Source of the DNA: Candidatus Palauibacter poriticola
GTDB taxonomy: Bacteria > Gemmatimonadota > Gemmatimonadetes > Palauibacterales > Palauibacteraceae
Reading direction: 5' to 3'
Assembly: GCA_012270965.1 (NCBI GenBank)
Contig: JAAXHJ010000054.1
Coordinates: forward strand, 1-64,000
DNA length: 64,000 nt
The notes beneath the pieces are model-generated. The model made no database searches. It saw only the letters and a program-made list of their open reading frames with translations, and was not told where the DNA came from. This document shows, piece by piece, positions 46,515 to 56,387 of this stretch. A program made the position numbers and the translations under genes. The first letter of the stretch is position 1, and the number at the start of each line of letters is the position of its first letter.

Positions 46515-47452
46515 GCGTCCCCCTCCGGGGCCGGCGGAGGCCCTCCCGACCGGAGTGCCTCCAGCGCCTCCAAGCTGCGGGGCCAATCCCTTCCCAGCAG
46601 CCGCGAGAGGGCCCGGTCCGCCAGCACCTTTCCGCCGGTCTGGCAGGCGGCGCAGTAGTTCGTCTCGTTGTTCGCGTATCGGATGCGCTGCACCGGCGCG
46701 GCGCAGTCCGGACACGGCCGTCCGTACTTCCCGTGTACCGCCATCTCGTCGTGGAACGCCGTCACCTTCTCCGGGAACTCACCCGCCAGCTCGTCCCGGA
46801 GCCGGCGCGTCCACTGGTCGAGCGTGCGTCGCGTGGCTTCGCGGAGCCGGCTGATCTCCCCGTCGTCCAGCCGGCTCGTCCATCGGATCGGCGACAGCTT
46901 CGCGCGGTGCAGGATCTCGTCGGAATACGCGTTGCCGATGCCGGAGAAGAGCCGCGGATCCGTGAGCGCGCGCTTGAGCGTGTGGTTGCGGGCCGTGAGC
47001 GTCTCCCGGAAGACGGCCGGGTCCGCGGTGAGGGGATCGATGCCGCCGGGGTCGTGCCGGGCGAGGGCCTCGGCGCCTCTCGCGACGTGAAGCGAGGCCC
47101 GCTTCTTCGTCCCGGCCTCCGTGAGCAAGAGGCTCCCCTCGGCGAAGTCGAACGCGGCGAGACCCAGCCGTCGCGGGATCGTCACGCCGGGATCCCGCCA
47201 CCGGAGCCGCCCGGCAATCATGAGGTGGAGGACGAGCCACAGCCGCGGGCCGTCGCGCTCGGCCAACCCGATGGCGATACGCTTCCCCAACCGGCGCAGG
47301 GCCACGACCTCCCGTCCGTGAACATCCGCCAGCGGCGGATCGACGCTCCGGAGCAGGAAGGGGCTGCCGAGGCGCACTCGCTCCAGCGTACGCCCGAGGA
47401 CGCGCGCTTCCAGCCCCTCCAAGTACATCGTGATGTCGGGCAGCTCGGGCAT
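46511..47452 (-). CDS. Formamidopyrimidine-DNA glycosylase (Fpg/Nei family)
   Basis: Base-excision-repair glycosylase/AP lyase of 313 aa. The N-terminal [19 protein letters not shown] supplies the catalytic Pro and Glu. [12 protein letters not shown] supplies the conserved Lys. The helix-two-turn-helix region contains [19 protein letters not shown]. The C-terminal zinc finger is CPDC followed by YCAAC. In classical Fpg the finger ends CQR; here the sequence is CQTGG, so the Arg that contacts the lesion is replaced. The protein belongs to a divergent branch and its lesion preference is uncertain. Confidence 0.85.
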   Translation of the reverse strand: MPELPDITMYLEGLEARVLGRTLERVRLGSPFLLRSVDPPLADVHGREVVALRRLGKRIAIGLAERDGPRLWLVLHLMIAGRLRWRDPGVTIPRRLGLAAFDFAEGSLLLTEAGTKKRASLHVARGAEALARHDPGGIDPLTADPAVFRETLTARNHTLKRALTDPRLFSGIGNAYSDEILHRAKLSPIRWTSRLDDGEISRLREATRRTLDQWTRRLRDELAGEFPEKVTAFHDEMAVHGKYGRPCPDCAAPVQRIRYANNETNYCAACQTGGKVLADRALSRLLGRDWPRSLEALEALRSGGPPPAPEGDA

Positions 47453-47484
47453 CGGCGCGGTCCGGCGAAGTACCCCGAACGCCA

Positions 47485-47499
47485 GCGCTAAGCGCTAGC
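47485..47499. repeat. 15-bp palindrome-containing repeat, copy 2
   Basis: The sequence is identical to 29024-29038 (GCGCTAAGCGCTAGC). It lies in the 93-base gap upstream of the Fpg/Nei gene. Confidence 0.7.
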
Positions 47500-47545
47500 A
47501 GGTCGCGGCGAAGGCCCGCTGCGTTCGGGGATTCGCCGCGGTCTA

Positions 47546-48679
47546 CTAGCCGTCCGAGCGGGGGGCGTGGCCGTGGCCGTGGGCGGCTTCGTTCGGTTTC
47601 TCAAGGGTATTGCGAAGGTCCTCGACGTAGTCCGGATGCTCGCGGCTGAACTCCGGCCAGTCCTCGCCCGCGGCGATGATGATGCCGCCGATCGCGCCCA
47701 TCGCACCGTCCGGCGCCAGGTGGTCCAGCGGGTTCGAGTATTGGACGGAAATGCGGTACACGTGGTCCTTGCGGATCCGCACGCCCCCGCGCCACCAGAG
47801 ACGGCTGGCGGGCACGCCGACGGTGCGGCCCGCGCCGTCCACCGCGGGCCCCGTTTCCCAGATCACCTTGTCCGCCGTGACATCCTCGAGCCGAATCCAG
47901 TCCGCGTAGTCGTGCAGGTGCCCGCCAACGCCGAAAATCCGCCCGTCCACGGCGGGGCTGCCCTCCCAGCTCCTCCCGTGAGTGCCGGGCGGAAGCGGAA
48001 ACTCCTTCTCGCCGACCGGTCCCATCACGTCGAGGTAAAACGGATAGACGTGCACGGGCCCGACGAGGCCCGGATCTTGGGACGGCGTGTACGGAAGCCG
48101 GATGTGCAGGAAGGCCTCGTCGTGCGACGCGTCGGGGAGCGGGGCGAACATGGCGCTCAGGAGAACCCGGGTACCCGGTGCGAGGGGATAGCCCAGCACG
48201 CCCGGCAGCAACTCGCTCTTCGTCTCGCGGCCCGCGGCGAGGATGCGGCGCGGCACGGCGGAGAAGAGTTCGCGGTTGTCGGGGTCGATGACGTTGACGT
48301 GATGGAGAAGGCGGTCGGGGAGTGGGTTGCCCCCCCGATCCCTCATCCGCCACGAGAAGCCGTGCAGCCAGCCTGCGACCGGCACATCGGCGAGTTGCAC
48401 CGGGGGCCGGAGGTGCGGGCCGCCCGCCGGCAGGGAGACGGGGCCGACGACGATCTCGAACTCGCGCTCGGCCGCGTGCACCCGCACGTCGATGAGCGGG
48501 CTCGCGGCGGGCAGGCGGGGCACGGCCGAGCCGCCGGCGTGCGCCGAGGCTCCGTGTGCGTGTTCCTGTGCGGCGGGGGTGTCCGGCGCCTGCCGATGCA
48601 ACGGCAACGGGTGCGGCGACAGGAGCACGCAGAGGCCCGCGAGGTGCGGCGCAAGGCCGCGCGGGCACGGGTTCCACAC
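47546..48679 (-). CDS. Secreted protein of unknown function
   Basis: Exported protein of 377 aa. A leader of about 45 residues (LAPHLAGLCVLLSPHPLPL, then a His/Ala-rich stretch) precedes a beta-rich body: GPVSLPAGGPHLRPPVQLAD, RLLHHVNVIDPDNRELF, APGTRVLLSAMFAPLPDAS and VGGHLHDYADWIRLEDV, with DHVYRISVQYSNPL near the end. The HH and GGHLHD motifs suggest a metal-binding fold. It recalls plant Nod19-type or copper-monooxygenase-like folds, but this is a weak guess. The C-terminus is His-rich (AAHGHGHAPRSDG). GTG 48679 is the likely start. Confidence 0.45.
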   Translation of the reverse strand: MWNPCPRGLAPHLAGLCVLLSPHPLPLHRQAPDTPAAQEHAHGASAHAGGSAVPRLPAASPLIDVRVHAAEREFEIVVGPVSLPAGGPHLRPPVQLADVPVAGWLHGFSWRMRDRGGNPLPDRLLHHVNVIDPDNRELFSAVPRRILAAGRETKSELLPGVLGYPLAPGTRVLLSAMFAPLPDASHDEAFLHIRLPYTPSQDPGLVGPVHVYPFYLDVMGPVGEKEFPLPPGTHGRSWEGSPAVDGRIFGVGGHLHDYADWIRLEDVTADKVIWETGPAVDGAGRTVGVPASRLWWRGGVRIRKDHVYRISVQYSNPLDHLAPDGAMGAIGGIIIAAGEDWPEFSREHPDYVEDLRNTLEKPNEAAHGHGHAPRSDG

Positions 48680-48733
48680 CGTCGTGGTTCGCCTCAGAGG
48701 TCGGACTCGCTGCCAGTGTCGTGTCCCGACACT

Positions 48734-48979
48734 CTAGGGCGGGGGGACGTCGAAGTAGGTGTAGTTCTTCGCGGTGAAGGCTTCGTACTGCTCCGGCACC
48801 TCGTCGTCCGGGTAGATGGCCTCCACGGGGCACTCGGGCACGCACGCGCCGCAGTCGATGCACTCCTCGGGATGGATGTAGTACTGATCCTCCCCCTCGT
48901 AGATGCAGTCGACGGGACACACATCCACGCAGGACGCATCCTTCTCGCTCATGCATGGTTCGGTGATGATGTAGGTCAT
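48734..48979 (-). CDS. fdxA: 7Fe ferredoxin ([3Fe-4S][4Fe-4S])
   Basis: Small electron carrier of 81 aa. One cluster site is C-x7-C-x3-CP ([20 protein letters not shown]). The other is a standard 4Fe-4S ligand set, [12 protein letters not shown]. The spacing in the first site fits a 3Fe-4S cluster. The start is ATG 48979, facing lipA across a 223-base divergent region. It may donate electrons for radical-SAM chemistry of LipA next door, an inference from proximity only. Confidence 0.92.
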   Translation of the reverse strand: MTYIITEPCMSEKDASCVDVCPVDCIYEGEDQYYIHPEECIDCGACVPECPVEAIYPDDEVPEQYEAFTAKNYTYFDVPPP

Positions 48980-49051
48980 GCGCGGGAAGATACCCGAGGC
49001 CCGAGGGCTGAGCAATTCCGCAGTGCCGCCCGCGCGGGCGAGGACATTGGG

Positions 49052-49080
49052 TTGGTCCGTCGTGCAACAGCCGGTATCTT
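49052..49080 (+). promoter_or_regulatory. Candidate sigma-70 promoter upstream of lipA
   Basis: TTGGTC and TATCTT are separated by 17 bases and lie about 120 bases before the lipA start, in the divergent region with the ferredoxin gene. Confidence 0.4.
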
Positions 49081-49202
49081 GGAGGTTTTGCCGCCGGACG
49101 GCGTACGGAGGCATCGGCGGGGTTCGCGGGACCAAGGGTTTTGCGGGCCGAGCAAACGCGGGGGCGGATCACGCGGATCACACAGCGAGAAGGCGGCGGC
49201 CT

Positions 49203-50128
<926 letters not shown>

Positions 50129-50132
<4 letters not shown>

Positions 50133-51250
50133 GCCCGGCGAACCCCGGCCGGTCCACGGCCACGGTCTTCGACGCTCCGGCGGCGGAAACCCCCGGGGGA
50201 GGATCGAGCGCCGACCCCGACGCTTTCCTCGGACTCTCGAGGGAGGAATGCGTGGAACTCCTCCGTGAGATGATCATCGAGCGCCGATTCGAGGAGAAGG
50301 CGGCGGAGGTCTACCAGATCGGCAAGATCGGCGGTTTCTGCCACCTCTACATCGGGCAGGAGGCCGTCTCCGCGGGAGCGATTTCACCGCTGCGCGACGA
50401 CGACTACGTGATCACCGCGTATCGCGATCACGCGCAGGCGATCGCGCGCGGGATGACGCCGAACGCCGTCATGGCCGAACTCTACGGACGGGCGGACGGC
50501 TGCTCGAGGGGCTTCGGCGGCTCGATGCACATGTTCGACAAGACGCTCAACTTCATGGGCGGACACGGCATCGTCGGGAGCCACCTGCCCCTTGCGGCCG
50601 GGGTCGGCTACGCGATCCGCTACCGGGGCGGGAGCCAGGTCTGCCTCTGCTTCTTCGGCGATTCCGTGGTCAATATCGGCGCCTTCCACGAGTCGATGAA
50701 CATGGCCGCGCGCTGGAAGCTGCCCGTCATCTTTCTCCTCGAGAACAACCGGTACGGGATGGGGACCGACTACCGGCGCGTGGCGGCGGTGCGGGAACTC
50801 AAGGATCGCGGCCGGGCCTACGAGGGCCTCACCTCGCTCGATGTGGACGGCATGGACGTGCTGGCGGTCCGCCATGCGATGGAGGAGGCGATCGAGCGGG
50901 GACGGAGCGAGAAGACGCCCAGCTTCATCGAGGCGCGCTGCTTCCGTTACATGGGCCACTCGATGGCGGACCCGATGCACGGGACGTACCGGACGCGCGA
51001 GGAGGTCGAGAAGTGGCGGTCGGATGACCCGATCCTCTCCTTCACGCGGCAGCTCATGGACGCGGGGCGGCTGACGGAGGAGGAGTACAAGGCGCTCGAC
51101 GGCGAGGCGAAGGACATCGCCGAGGAGTCGGCGGCCTTTGCGGACCGGAGCCCCTTCCCCGATGTGGAGGCGCTGTATCGCTATGTGTATTCGGACGGGT
51201 ATCCGGACGACATGCGGCGGCGCGACGCGTGGCGGAAGGAGCTGCGCTGA
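50129..51250 (+). CDS. pdhA: Pyruvate dehydrogenase E1 alpha subunit
   Basis: Alpha subunit of 373 aa of the E1 component, binding thiamine diphosphate with PdhB. Segments are MIIERRFEEKAAEVYQIGKI, GFCHLYIGQEAVSAGAI, YRDHAQAIARGMTPNAVMAE, GCSRGFGGSMHMFDKTLNF, and the cofactor motif GDSVVNIGAFHESMNMAARW ending in LLENN. The motif has GDS in place of the common GDG. The N-terminal 30 residues are a Pro/Ala-rich extension. It overlaps lipA and pdhB (TGATG). Confidence 0.93.
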
Positions 51251-52233
51251 TGGCCGTTCTCACGTATCGGGAAGCGTTGAACGACGCCCTCCGCGAGGAG
51301 ATGGAGCGCGACGACTCGACGTTCATCATCGGCGAAGAGGTGGGGGAGTACGACGGAGCCTACAAGGTCACGAAGGGGCTGCTCGACCAGTTCGGGGAAT
51401 GGCGCGTGCGGGACGCCCCCATCGCCGAGTTGGGGTTCGCGGGGCTCGGCGTGGGCGCGGCGATGGCGGGTCTGCGGCCGATCGTCGAGTTCATGACCTG
51501 GAACTTCGCCCTTCTCGCGATCGACGAGGTGGTGAACGGCGCGGCGAAGATGTTCCAGATGTCGGGCGGCCAATACAACGTCCCCATCGTCTTCCGGGGA
51601 CCGGGCGGCGCGGCGCTCCAACTCGCGGCGCAGCACTCGCAGTCGCCGGAGCCCTGGTACAGCTATTCGCCGGGGCTGAAGGTGATCGCGCCCGCGACGG
51701 CGAAGGACGCGAAGGGACTCCTGAAGAGCGCGATCCGCGACAACGACCCCGTCGTCTTCATCGAGAGCGAGATCATGTACAACCTCGTGCGCGATGAGGT
51801 GCCGGAAGAGGAGTACCTGACGCCGATCGGCAAGGCCGAGGTGAAGCGCGAGGGGTCGGACGTGACCGTCGTGTGCCACTCGAAAATGGTGCATCAGGCG
51901 CTCGCGGCTGCCCGTACGCTGGAGGGGGAGGAGATCGACGTGGAGGTGCTGGACCTGCGCACGGTGCGTCCGCTGGATGTGGACGCGGTCGTGGCCTCGG
52001 TGAGGAAGACGAACCGGGCCGTGGTCGCGGAGGAGGGGTGGCCGGTGTGCAACGTCGGGGCCCAGGTCGTGGACGACATTCAGCGCGAGGCCTTCGACTC
52101 GCTGGACGCCCCGGTGGCGCGCGTGAACGGGCTGGACGTGCCCATGCCCTACGCGAAGAACCTGGAGAGGCTCGTAACCCCGAACGCGGACCATGTGGCG
52201 GCGGCGGTGCGCCACGTGTGCTACGCGGACTAG
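51250..52233 (+). CDS. pdhB: Pyruvate dehydrogenase E1 beta subunit
   Basis: Beta subunit of 327 aa. It shows REALNDALREEMERDDSTFI, GEEVGEYDGAYKVTKGLLDQ, DAPIAELGFAGLGVGAAMAG, RPIVEFMTWNFALLAIDEVV and QHSQSPEPWYSYSPGLKV. The C-terminal transketolase-like domain has ESEIMYNLVRDEVPEEEY and RAVVAEEGWPVCNVGAQVVD. The length and sequence are typical. It starts one base into the pdhA stop codon and is followed after eight bases by the E2 gene. Confidence 0.95.
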   Translation: MAVLTYREALNDALREEMERDDSTFIIGEEVGEYDGAYKVTKGLLDQFGEWRVRDAPIAELGFAGLGVGAAMAGLRPIVEFMTWNFALLAIDEVVNGAAKMFQMSGGQYNVPIVFRGPGGAALQLAAQHSQSPEPWYSYSPGLKVIAPATAKDAKGLLKSAIRDNDPVVFIESEIMYNLVRDEVPEEEYLTPIGKAEVKREGSDVTVVCHSKMVHQALAAARTLEGEEIDVEVLDLRTVRPLDVDAVVASVRKTNRAVVAEEGWPVCNVGAQVVDDIQREAFDSLDAPVARVNGLDVPMPYAKNLERLVTPNADHVAAAVRHVCYAD

Positions 52234-52241
52234 CGGCCGAC

Positions 52242-53609
52242 ATGCCTACGAGAGTCGTGATGGCGCAACTGAGCCCGACGATGGAGGAGGGCAGGCTCAT
52301 CGAGTGGAAGGTCGCCGAGGGCGATGCCGTGGCGCAGGGAGATGTCGTCGCGGAGATCGAGACGGACAAGGCGAACATGGATGTCGAGGCGCTCGGCGGC
52401 GGCGTGCTGCGCAAGATCGTCGTGCCGGCGGGCGCCACGGTCCCCGTGGGCGCGCTCATCGGCGTGATCGCCGAGCCGGACGAGGCGATCGACGACCTGC
52501 TCGCCGAGGCGCAGGCGGCGGCCGGCGACGGGTCGGCGGAAGACCCCGCCGAGGAGCCCGCCGTGCCCGCTTCGGCGCCGGAGCCCGCGGAGTCGACCGA
52601 GGTCGCGGCGGATCCGGATGGGGCGGCCCCCGGGGGCACGGGCGCGGCGGCACCCGGAAGCGCTGGCTTGGCGGGCGGGGGCCGCATCAAGGCCTCGCCC
52701 GTGGCGCGGCGCATGGCCGCAGAGAGCGGGGTCGCCCTGGCCGGCCTAACCGGCTCCGGGCCGGGCGGCCGGATCGTCAAGGCCGACATCGAGGCCGCGC
52801 TCGCCGGGGACGCCCCGCGCGTCGCGCCGGTCCCCGGCCCCACGCCCGCGCCGCCCTCCGCAGCACCCGTTCCACAGCCACCCGTCCCGCGCGTTCCACC
52901 GGCACCCGTCCCGCTCCCTCCCGGGCTTGAGGATCGCATCGAAGAGGCGAGTCAGATGCGGAAGGCCATCGCACGCCGGCTCGGCGAGTCGATCGGGCCC
53001 ATCCCCCACTTCTTCCTCACGACCGAGGTCGACATGGGTCGGGCGCTCGAGCTGCGGGCGGACCTCAATGCGCGCTTCGCGGAGGGTAGGATCGGCGTGA
53101 CGGACCTGCTCCTGAAGGCGACGGCGGAGGCCCTCAACCGGCACCCCGGAGTCAACGCCTCGTGGGAGGAGAACGCGATCCGCTACCACGGCGCAGTGCA
53201 CCTCGGCATCGCCGTGGCGCTCGACGAGGGCCTCATCACGCCGGTGCTGCGCGACGCGGGCCGCAAGGGGCTGCGGCAGATCTCGGTCGAGGCGCGGGAC
53301 CTCATCGCCCGGGCGCGGGCCCGAAAGCTCGCGCCGGAGGAGTACCAGGGCGGAACCTTCTCGGTCAGCAACCTCGGCATGCTCGAGATCGACCAGTTCA
53401 CGGCGATCATCAACCCGCCGGAAGCCGGCATCCTCGCCATCGGACAGACGATCGAGAGACCCGTCGCGGTGGACGGGCAGGTCGTCGTCCGCAAGCGGAT
53501 GCGCGTGACCATGTCCTGCGATCACCGCGTCATCGATGGCGCCACGGGCGCGGCCTTTCTCGCCACCTTCAAGGCCATGCTCGAGAACCCGCTCGAGATG
53601 ATCCTTTAG
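52242..53609 (+). CDS. pdhC: Pyruvate dehydrogenase E2 (dihydrolipoyl acetyltransferase)
   Basis: E2 core subunit of 455 aa with one lipoyl domain (residues 1-80; the lipoylated Lys is in AEIETDKANMDVEALGG). An Ala/Pro-rich linker follows, then a peripheral-subunit-binding domain (KASPVARRMAAESGVALAGL, TGSGPGGRIVKADIEAAL), and a second Pro-rich linker. The catalytic domain has FFLTTEVDMGRALELRADLN, GTFSVSNLGMLEIDQFTAI and the active-site SCDHRVIDGATG. It is the lipoylation target of the LipA and LipB enzymes encoded on either side of the locus. Confidence 0.95.
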   Translation: MPTRVVMAQLSPTMEEGRLIEWKVAEGDAVAQGDVVAEIETDKANMDVEALGGGVLRKIVVPAGATVPVGALIGVIAEPDEAIDDLLAEAQAAAGDGSAEDPAEEPAVPASAPEPAESTEVAADPDGAAPGGTGAAAPGSAGLAGGGRIKASPVARRMAAESGVALAGLTGSGPGGRIVKADIEAALAGDAPRVAPVPGPTPAPPSAAPVPQPPVPRVPPAPVPLPPGLEDRIEEASQMRKAIARRLGESIGPIPHFFLTTEVDMGRALELRADLNARFAEGRIGVTDLLLKATAEALNRHPGVNASWEENAIRYHGAVHLGIAVALDEGLITPVLRDAGRKGLRQISVEARDLIARARARKLAPEEYQGGTFSVSNLGMLEIDQFTAIINPPEAGILAIGQTIERPVAVDGQVVVRKRMRVTMSCDHRVIDGATGAAFLATFKAMLENPLEMIL

Positions 53610-53695
53610 CGCCGCCGGGTTTCGAGTCCGGGGTGGCTCCCGGTCGGGCCGCCGGATTTTTCCGCGAACCAGAGAACGAGAGAGTGAAGGGATAG

Positions 53696-55105
53696 ATGTC
53701 GGAGACATACGATGTCGTCGTGGTCGGGGCCGGACCGGCCGGCTACGTGTGTGCGATCCGGGCCGCGCAACTCGGACTCCGCACCGCTTGCGTCGAGAGC
53801 GGGTCGTACGAGGGCGGCCTCGGCGGCACCTGCCTCAACTGGGGCTGCATCCCCGCCAAGGCGCTGCTCGAGAGCGCCGCGCTCGCGCACAACCTGCGGC
53901 ATTACGGCGCCCGCATGGGCGTGAAGCCCGTCGAGGTGGAGTACGACTTTCCCGCGGCCGTGAAGCGGAGCCGCATTATCACCCGCAAGCTCACGGTCGG
54001 CGTGAAATACCTGCTCGGGAAGAACCAGATCGACATCGTGCAGGGCCGCGGCCGGCTGGCGGGGGTGGGCCGCGTCGCCGTCGAGTCGGACGGCGAGACC
54101 CGGGAGATCGCGACCCGGAACGTCGTCTTCGCCACCGGTTCCGTGATGAAGACCTTCCCCGGCTTCGAACTCGATGGCGAGAAGGTGATCGGAAGCCGGG
54201 AGGCGCTGGGTCTCCAAGAACTCCCGGCGAAGATGGCGATCGTCGGGGCCGGATTCGTGGGGGTCGAGTTCGCAGATGTGTTCAACGCGTTCGGGGTGGA
54301 CGTCACGCTGATCGAGGCACTCGACACGCTCGTGCCGCTCGAGGATCCGGAGATCGGCAAGGCGCTCGAACGCTCGTTCAAGAAGCGGGGCATCCGCAAT
54401 CTCACGAACACCCGCGTCAGGCACCTGGACCGCGACTCGAGCCCGATGGTGCTCACGGTCGCGAACCCGGACGGCGGCGAGACCGCCGAGGAGACGGATC
54501 TCGTGCTGATGGCCGTCGGACGCCGGCCCGTGACGGAGAACCTCGGCCTCGAGAAGAACGGGATCGCCTTGGACGACGGCTTCATTCGGATCGACGAGTG
54601 GTGCCGGACGAACCAGCCGGGCGTCTACGCGATCGGGGATGTGGCCGGACAGCCGATGCTGGCGCACGTCGGATCGCACGAGGGCATCGTCGCCGCCGAA
54701 CATATCGCGGGCGTGGCCAGCCACCCGATGACGTACGGGAACATCCCCTCCGTCGGGTACTGCCACCCCGAAGTCGCCTCGATCGGCATGTCCCCGGCGC
54801 AGGCAGAGGAGGCGGGCTACGAGGTCGTCACCGGCAAGTACCCGCTCGGAGCGCACGGACGCGCGCTGACCGCCGAATCCGCGGACGGTTTCGTGAAGAT
54901 CGTGGCGGACGCCAAGTACGGCGAAGTGCTGGGCGTGCACATGATCGGACACAACGTGAGCGAACTCGTGGCGGAGGTCGGCATGGCGCGCGAACTGGAA
55001 GCCACGCTGGACGAGATCGTGCGTCACGCACACGCGCACCCCAGCATGGCCGAGGCCGTGATGGAGGCCGCGTTCGCCGCGCTCGGGCGCTCGATCCATA
55101 TGTAG
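53696..55105 (+). CDS. lpd: Dihydrolipoyl dehydrogenase (E3)
   Basis: FAD-dependent disulfide oxidoreductase of 469 aa that reoxidises dihydrolipoamide with NAD. It has the FAD motif VVVGAGPAGYVCAIRAAQLG, the redox-active pair in GGTCLNWGCIPAKALLES, the NAD motif AIVGAGFVGVEFADVFNAFG, VYAIGDVAGQPMLAHVGSHE, and the dimer-interface His-Glu in HAHAHPSMAEAVMEAA. The start is ATG 53696, 86 bases after the E2 gene. It may also serve the fused branched-chain E1 complex. Confidence 0.96.
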   Translation: MSETYDVVVVGAGPAGYVCAIRAAQLGLRTACVESGSYEGGLGGTCLNWGCIPAKALLESAALAHNLRHYGARMGVKPVEVEYDFPAAVKRSRIITRKLTVGVKYLLGKNQIDIVQGRGRLAGVGRVAVESDGETREIATRNVVFATGSVMKTFPGFELDGEKVIGSREALGLQELPAKMAIVGAGFVGVEFADVFNAFGVDVTLIEALDTLVPLEDPEIGKALERSFKKRGIRNLTNTRVRHLDRDSSPMVLTVANPDGGETAEETDLVLMAVGRRPVTENLGLEKNGIALDDGFIRIDEWCRTNQPGVYAIGDVAGQPMLAHVGSHEGIVAAEHIAGVASHPMTYGNIPSVGYCHPEVASIGMSPAQAEEAGYEVVTGKYPLGAHGRALTAESADGFVKIVADAKYGEVLGVHMIGHNVSELVAEVGMARELEATLDEIVRHAHAHPSMAEAVMEAAFAALGRSIHM

Positions 55106-55130
55106 GCGGGCGGGGGCGGGCGGAGCTTCG

Positions 55131-55910
55131 ATGAGCGGGGAGCGGCAGCTCCGGGTGGTCGGCCTCGGCCGCCGCGAGTACCGTGAGGTGCTTGAGCTTC
55201 AGCGCTCCATCGCCCGCTGGCGGCGGGATTCTCCGCCGGATCACGACCTCCTGCTTCTCGTCGAACACCTGCCGGTGGTCACCGTCGGGCGGGGATCGAG
55301 CGAGGACTTCACCCCTCCCGACGAGGCTTGGCTCGCCGAAGCAGGGCTGAATCTGGTCGAGATCGAGCGCGGCGGCGACCTCACGTATCACGGCCCCGGC
55401 CAACTCGTGGGCTACCCGATCCTGGACCTCCGCGCGCACCGGCGGGACCTCCACTGGTATCTGCGCCGCATCGAGGAGGTGTTGCTGCGCGTCCTAGCGG
55501 AGTGCGGTCTCCCCGCGTTCCGGGTCGGGTCGTACACCGGAGTGTGGACGGGTTCTCCACCCGCCGTGAGCCTCGAGACCGTCGAGGACGACGGGTTCGG
55601 CACGGTCGCCGTCGGGCGCGCGGACGCCCTCATCGGGGCCGGCGCGATCCGCAAGGTCGCTTCGATCGGAGTGCACGCGAGCCGCTGGATCACCTGGCAC
55701 GGCTTCGCGCTCAACGTGACGCCCGAACCTCTCGCGAACTTCCGCGGGATCGTCGCGTGCGGGATCCACGGCGTCCGCATGACGAGCCTCGCCTCCGAGG
55801 GCGCCTCGCTTACCCTTGAAGAGGCCAGCGAAGCCGTGGTGCGCGCGTTCCCCGCAGCGTTCCCGAACTTCGCCCCGTCACCCGCGCCGGAAGTCGGCCT
55901 GCGCGTCTAA
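55131..55910 (+). CDS. lipB: Lipoyl(octanoyl) transferase
   Basis: Transferase of 259 aa that moves octanoate from acyl carrier protein to E2 subunits, the step before LipA. Motifs are LLLVEHLPVVTVGRGSSEDF, RGGDLTYHGPGQLVGYPILD, the catalytic Lys in AIRKVASIGVHASRWITWHG and FALNVTPEPLANF, and the active-site Cys in IVACGIHGVRMTSL. It is the last gene of the pyruvate dehydrogenase locus. Having lipA first and lipB last makes the locus self-sufficient for cofactor assembly. Confidence 0.95.
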   Translation: MSGERQLRVVGLGRREYREVLELQRSIARWRRDSPPDHDLLLLVEHLPVVTVGRGSSEDFTPPDEAWLAEAGLNLVEIERGGDLTYHGPGQLVGYPILDLRAHRRDLHWYLRRIEEVLLRVLAECGLPAFRVGSYTGVWTGSPPAVSLETVEDDGFGTVAVGRADALIGAGAIRKVASIGVHASRWITWHGFALNVTPEPLANFRGIVACGIHGVRMTSLASEGASLTLEEASEAVVRAFPAAFPNFAPSPAPEVGLRV

Positions 55911-55960
55911 GGGTTCCGCCGGGTTGTATTCCTCCATGGCGCGCCCGCGGCGCGGACGGA

Positions 55961-56083
55961 GGTAGCCCCAGTAGGTGTGTAAGAGGGGAGGCGACGGACC
56001 CTTCGGCTGACCGTTTACCAGCGATCCGGGAAGAGCCCGGAGAAGGGCGTCGCCTCGCTTATTACACACCTCTTGGGGTTACC
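55961..56083. repeat. Long imperfect inverted repeat (structured element)
   Basis: Two 35-base arms (55961-55995 and 56049-56083) are complementary at about 29 of 35 positions and flank a 53-base centre. The arms begin GGTA and end TACC. The centre can form a further small hairpin (CCGGG-AAGAG-CCCGG). It lies between lipB and a small membrane-protein gene. It could be a MITE-like repeat, a long terminator or a structured RNA. Confidence 0.75.
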
Positions 56084-56198
56084 TGCCCCCCTGGCGTTGC
56101 CGAAACGCGGGTTTGGGCCGACCTTGTGGCCCGTCGCTCACCGGGGAGGGCGACCCCGTGTCCGTCGCCGAACCGCCGCACAAGGATGGCTTGCGAAG

Positions 56199-56366
56199 AT
56201 GATGATTCTGGGGATCCTGCTGCTCTGCACGGTCGTCGTCGCCCTGCTGCTCGGACAGTTCGCCCGGATGTCTTTCCGGGAACGCGTCCTTCAGACCGTC
56301 GCCATGCTCGCCGCGGCCTTCATCTTCTACGGCCTCGTCGTCCTGGTCGAATCCGCGGCACACTGA
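56199..56366 (+). CDS. Small two-helix membrane protein
   Basis: Unrecognised protein of 55 aa. Two hydrophobic segments (MILGILLLCTVVVALLLGQF and TVAMLAAAFIFYGLVVLV) are separated by a short charged loop (ARMSFRERVLQ), so it should sit in the inner membrane as a hairpin. Two adjacent ATGs (56199, 56202) could serve as start. It follows the structured inverted repeat by 115 bases and converges with the next membrane-protein gene. Confidence 0.55.
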   Translation: MMILGILLLCTVVVALLLGQFARMSFRERVLQTVAMLAAAFIFYGLVVLVESAAH

Positions 56367-56387
56367 CGCCCGACGGCGGCCACCTGG

